DNA of 64,000 nucleotides from Actinophytocola sp044466355 (lineage in GTDB: Bacteria > Actinomycetota > Actinomycetes > Mycobacteriales > Pseudonocardiaceae). The stretch is from assembly GCF_044466355.1 (NCBI RefSeq), contig NZ_JBITMQ010000009.1, positions 1-64,000 on the forward strand. The letters are read 5' to 3'. This document shows, piece after piece, positions 60,427-64,000 of this stretch; within the stretch, counting starts at the first letter, position 1; every line of letters starts with the position of its first letter. Under the pieces are notes generated by a model, which worked only from the letters and a program-made list of their open reading frames with translations, was not told the DNA's origin and made no database searches. The translations under genes were made by a program, and so were the position numbers.

Positions 60427-62534
60427 CCTGCCCTCCACGTGATTCGGTTGGATGTGTAGACGGTGCCGTCCGGCGTGGTCACGGTCACCCAGACCTCGTA
60501 GCCGACCCCGGCGTAGGCGAACCGGTCGATGTCGGCGAAGCCGTTCTCGTCCGTGGGTGTCGCGTGGCTGTTCTCGTAGCCCTCCTGGGTGGAGTGCGCC
60601 GTGAACGTGAGCATCGTGTCCGGCGGGAAACCCGACGCCTCCACGTGCATCCAGGAACAGCCCGGCTCGCCGCCGCAGTACTCGTCGGTCGCGGCCCCCT
60701 GCCTCAACGTCACGACCGGGTTGTCGGCGGGCGGTGCGCCTTCGGTTCTCGTGCTCGCGGTGCCCCCGGCGACCTGCGCCCCGGCCGGGTTGGTCGTGAC
60801 CGGCCTGACCGAGACCGTCATGGCCGTGTCGACCTGGACGCCGGTGACCGTTGCCGACAGCCCGGTCACGGTCACCTGCCGGAACCCGCCCACGTTGACC
60901 TCGTAGTGCGCGAACCGGCCGGTGCCCATGTCCGCGGGCGCGGCCCAGTTCACCGTCACGGTCTGGTTGTCGAAGTCGTTGGTGGCGACCAGGTTCCTCG
61001 GCGCCGACGCGGCCCGGAACGGCGCGGTCGGGGTCACGGGGTTCGACGAGCTGCCCGGCCCGACGCCGACTCCGTTGACGGCGGCCACGGTGAACACGTA
61101 CCTGGTGCCGTTGGCCAGCCGCGGGATGTCCAGCGACCGGGCACCCGGGCCCGTGGTCCGGGAGCCACCCGCCCACGTCACCCGGTAGCCCGTGATCGGG
61201 GACCGGTTGTCCGCGGCGGCTCCCCACCGGACGGTCGCCGCCGCGTTGCCCGGGGTCGCGCTGACCCCGGCGGGCGCGCCCGGCTGGGTCGGCGGCACCC
61301 GGGGCGGCGGCTGCCGCTCACGGCGCGGGTCGGGTTCCTCGGTCGCCGGCGGCTGCTGCCGCTCCGGCTGATCGGGTTTCGGCCGCTCCGGCTTCGGCCC
61401 GGCCACCGGCGGACTGTCGGCGTCGCCACCGCGCGGCGCGGCCTGCTCGTCACTGTCGCCCTCGATCGGCACGTCGGTGAGCTCCCCGTCCCGGTCGACG
61501 ACCACGACGTGCTTGCCCTCGTCGCCGTCGACGTAGAGCCGGTCGTCCTCGCCGCGCGAGATCCGCGGGTCGCCGCGCTCGGCGGGCAGTTCCGTGCGCT
61601 GCATCTGCTCACCCGCGCTGTCGTAGGTGATCAGCGTGTCCGTCGTGCGGTCGACGACCGCGACGACCTCGCCGGTGGAGACGGGCCCCGCGTAGTCGCC
61701 GTCCGGCAGGTCGACCTGGACGGGCTCCCGCCCGGACTCCGGCGTGGGCTCCGTGTCGACGAGGTGGATGCGGTTCGCGTCGAGGATGGCGATCCGGCCC
61801 GCCACGTCGGTGTCGGCGAGCACCGCGTCGTCGGACGCGTCCAGGCCGAGTTTCCGGCCCGCGCCGAGCCTGTCCTTCTCGACGGTGTGGAGGGTGTCGG
61901 ACGTGGTGTCGACGAACACGACCTCGTCGCGCACCACGGTCAACGCGCCCTTGTGCCCGCGGGGCAGCGGCACCTGGCAGGCGGGCGCCTTGGCGCCCGA
62001 CCGCAGCTGGCACAGCCAGCCCGCCTCGGCGCGCGGCAGCCACAACGTGCCGTCCCTGGTCGCGACCGGCGTGCCGATCCGCCCCTCCAGTTCCAGCGTG
62101 ACGGACGGGTCACCGAGCCGTACGACCTTGCCCGACTGGCGGTACACCAGGTACGGGCCGCCCGCGGTCTCCACGCCGTAGCCCTTCTCCTTCGACGCGG
62201 GCGTGCTCGACTTCTCGACCTCGAGGCTCGACTTGCCGAACTCCGTGATCCGTTCGCTGCCGACCACGTACGCACTGGTGTCGCCCTGCAGCACCTGGTC
62301 GCCGGGACTGCCCGGCACGCCGGCACGCGCGTCGACGTTGCCGGTCGACCCGTCGACGTGGAGGACGGAGGAGAGCGCGCTGTTGTAGACCCAGTGGCCG
62401 GGCAGCAGGAACTGCACCGCCGACACGGGGTTCGCCGCGCCGGTCACCGCCGCGACGACGCCGGTCACGCAGGCCACCACGACCGCGACGACGGGCAGTC
62501 GGGTACGCCACGCTGTCTTCGAAGTCACGGCCAC
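60423..62534 (-). CDS. Exported FnIII-repeat membrane protein, first gene of the MoxR operon
   Basis: A 703-residue protein anchored by one N-terminal helix (about 13-35). Residues ~45-350 read as a beta-propeller-like repeat domain (SSVLHVDGSTGNVDAR, AVLADTDVAGRIAILDANR, TDTLITYDSAGEQ). A Pro/Glu-rich linker (about 360-420) leads to two FnIII modules (about 425-510 and 515-605) and a final beta domain with a CGGEPGC pair. GTG start. Its stop overlaps the MoxR start. No enzyme motif; likely an outer scaffold of the MoxR complex. Confidence 0.8.
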
Positions 62535-62624
62535 GCAGTAGAAAATAACCCGTTGCCCACGTCCGGCGACGACTGGTGACCGGAACCGGACACCAGGATG
62601 GACAGGCCACGACGAGCCGGGGGC

Positions 62625-63878
62625 TCAGGGCAGCACCGGCAGCGCGAGTTCGAAGATCGCGCCCGCGTCCTCCGCGTTGTAGACCGACAACGTCCCGCCG
62701 TGCGCGGTGGCGACCCAGCGCACGATCGACAGCCCGAGCCCCACACCCGGCCCCCCGCTGCTGGTCCGGAACCGGTCGAACGCCTCCTCGACGAAGTCGC
62801 TGCTCACGCCGGGTCCGTGGTCGGCGACGGTCACCCGGCCGCCCGCCACGGAGATGTGCACGATCGCGGGCTGGTTGGGCTGACGGCCGTAGCGCAGCGC
62901 GTTGCCGAGCAGGTTGCCGACCGCGCGCTGCAGGAGCGTCGGGTCCGCCATGACCTTGCACGGCGCCGCGGTGACCGTGACGCTCGCACCTTCCGCCGGC
63001 GTCTCCTCCACCACACCGGTGACCAGTTGGTCCAGCCACACCGGCTGCATGGCCAGCCGCTCGACGCCCGCGGCGAGCCGGGCACGGACGAGGAGGCCGT
63101 CGATGATCGAGCCCATCCGAGCCGCCAGCCGGACCGTGCGCGGCAGCAACTCCGCGCGCTGCGCGGGATTCCGCAGCGCCGTCTCGGCGAGCGCCCGCAG
63201 CGCGGCCACCGGGGTGCGCAGGTCGTGCGCGGTCTCGGCGAGCAGCACCTCCTGTTGTTCCAGCGCCCCGACCGCGGGCCGGATCGCCCGGCCGGCGAGC
63301 AGGTGCCCGGCCAGCGCGAGGCTGCCGATGAGCACGACCGTGCCGAGGACCACGAACAGCACCAGCCGGTCGTGCTCGCCGAGCGTCGGCTCCGCGTCGA
63401 CCACCGCGACGACCGCGCCGAGGTAACCCGACTCGCCCTGGAACGGCTGGGCCCGCACCCGCACCTTCTGGCCGTCCAGGCTGCTCTTGTAGCCGTACAC
63501 CTCCCGGCCGGTGCGCGTGGCGTCCGCGGCGAGACCGTGCAGCACCGCGGGGTTCATCCGTACGCAGTCGCGCCCGCTGAAGTGCTCGAACGTGCCACCG
63601 GTGTCCCCGGGCAGCACCGCGAACTGCGGGCACTGCCCGTTGATCTCGTCACGCGTGATGAGGCCGGTGACGACCGCGTCCCCGTCCCGGTTGATCAGGC
63701 GGACGACGGTCGAGGTGACCTTGGACAGCTCCAGGTCCATGCGCTGCTCGCCGCGGTCATGGTCCATGTCCACGACCAGCCAGGCGAACACGATCAGGCC
63801 GATCGCGTTCATGACGGTGAACATGGCGGTCAGCACCAACCGGAGGCGCCGCAACCGGTCGGCGGAGGATCGGTTCAC
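62625..63878 (-). CDS. Sensor histidine kinase
   Basis: A 417-residue membrane kinase. Two helices (about 14-38 and 170-195) bracket an outer sensor domain with two Cys (83 and 104 region: NGQCPQF, GRDCVRM). The dimerisation domain has the phospho-acceptor His in AETAHDLRTPVAALRALAE. The ATPase domain has N box NLLGNALRYGRQ, G1 DHGPGV and G2 GVGLGLSIV. The GTG start overlaps the response-regulator stop (GTGA), so both are one operon. Confidence 0.93.
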   Translation of the reverse strand: MNRSSADRLRRLRLVLTAMFTVMNAIGLIVFAWLVVDMDHDRGEQRMDLELSKVTSTVVRLINRDGDAVVTGLITRDEINGQCPQFAVLPGDTGGTFEHFSGRDCVRMNPAVLHGLAADATRTGREVYGYKSSLDGQKVRVRAQPFQGESGYLGAVVAVVDAEPTLGEHDRLVLFVVLGTVVLIGSLALAGHLLAGRAIRPAVGALEQQEVLLAETAHDLRTPVAALRALAETALRNPAQRAELLPRTVRLAARMGSIIDGLLVRARLAAGVERLAMQPVWLDQLVTGVVEETPAEGASVTVTAAPCKVMADPTLLQRAVGNLLGNALRYGRQPNQPAIVHISVAGGRVTVADHGPGVSSDFVEEAFDRFRTSSGGPGVGLGLSIVRWVATAHGGTLSVYNAEDAGAIFELALPVLP

Positions 63879-64000
63879 GACACGGGACCGTATGCCCCGA
63901 GCCGGTACCCGCGACCGCGGACCGTGTGGATCAGCTCCGGCTGCCCCAGTTTGCGGCGCAGCCGCTTCACCACCACGTCCACCACGTTGGACATCGGGTC
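63875..64000 (-). CDS. OmpR-family response regulator (C-terminal end only)
   Basis: Only the last 41 residues lie in the window. They include VVDVVVKRLRRKLG and IHTVRGRGYRL, the recognition helix and wing of the OmpR/PhoB DNA-binding domain. The receiver domain lies beyond the right edge. It is the cognate partner of the overlapping histidine kinase. Confidence 0.92.
   Translation of the reverse strand, partial: DPMSNVVDVVVKRLRRKLGQPELIHTVRGRGYRLGAYGPVS

Overview
The window reads as a chromosomal segment of a high-GC actinomycete, probably of the order Pseudonocardiales. The placement is inference. It rests on the GC-rich codon bias, frequent GTG/TTG starts, Tat and lipoprotein signals, an ECF sigma factor, a bacterial proteasome activator (Bpa), HelR, and a type VII (ESX) secretion locus of non-mycobacterial layout. 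No phage, plasmid replication or integrase gene was seen.

Layout. (i) 0-12.4 kb holds metabolic and stress genes: a truncated YdcF-like gene beside tRNA-Lys, a Tat-exported flavin oxidase, an XRE regulator, an ECF sigma/anti-sigma pair, a methyltransferase, a secreted 5'-nucleotidase, a MarR regulator, the rifamycin-resistance ATPase HelR, a secreted Ig-like protein, and a PQQ-type sugar dehydrogenase preceded by two CebR-like operators. (ii) 12.6-16.75 kb is a low-conservation island next to tRNA-Ser(TGA). It holds small orphan genes, a frameshifted gene and a decayed class IV aminotransferase. (iii) 17.3-26.3 kb holds an M28 peptidase, then a quinone oxidoreductase / class V aminotransferase / bpa block that matches the order around M. 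tuberculosis Rv3777-Rv3780, then ogt and a PEP-mutase-like gene. Two copies of a ~145-bp intergenic repeat, each with a pair of perfect DnaA-box words, lie here. (iv) 26.3-37.7 kb holds TetR, a lipoprotein, a Ser/Thr kinase with a triplicated sensor domain, lspA, two FHA proteins, an ArsR/MFS pair, a SNF2 helicase and a DusB-type tRNA dihydrouridine synthase. (v) 37.7-56.1 kb is an ESX locus: a membrane pseudokinase, EccD, EccB, MycP, a PE/PPE-like pair, a three-ATPase EccC and a WXG100-type pair. Two inverted paralogous four-gene cassettes flank its mycP-PPE-eccC-esx half. (vi) 56.2-62.5 kb is a tightly overlapping operon (FnIII protein, MoxR ATPase, DUF58, degenerate transglutaminase). The window ends inside a two-component system.

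How it fits together. The ESX core should export the small helical proteins, four of which carry a YxxxD motif. The cassettes add a YbaB-fold protein (EspL-like), a small YTGMD protein, a large candidate substrate and a ~165-aa partner. The kinase, pseudokinase and FHA proteins suggest phospho-signalling at the membrane, but no direct link is visible in sequence. The strongest candidates for something new are the duplicated cassettes with their pseudoenzymes (pseudokinase, and a transglutaminase lacking Cys and His) and the paired-DnaA-box intergenic repeat.
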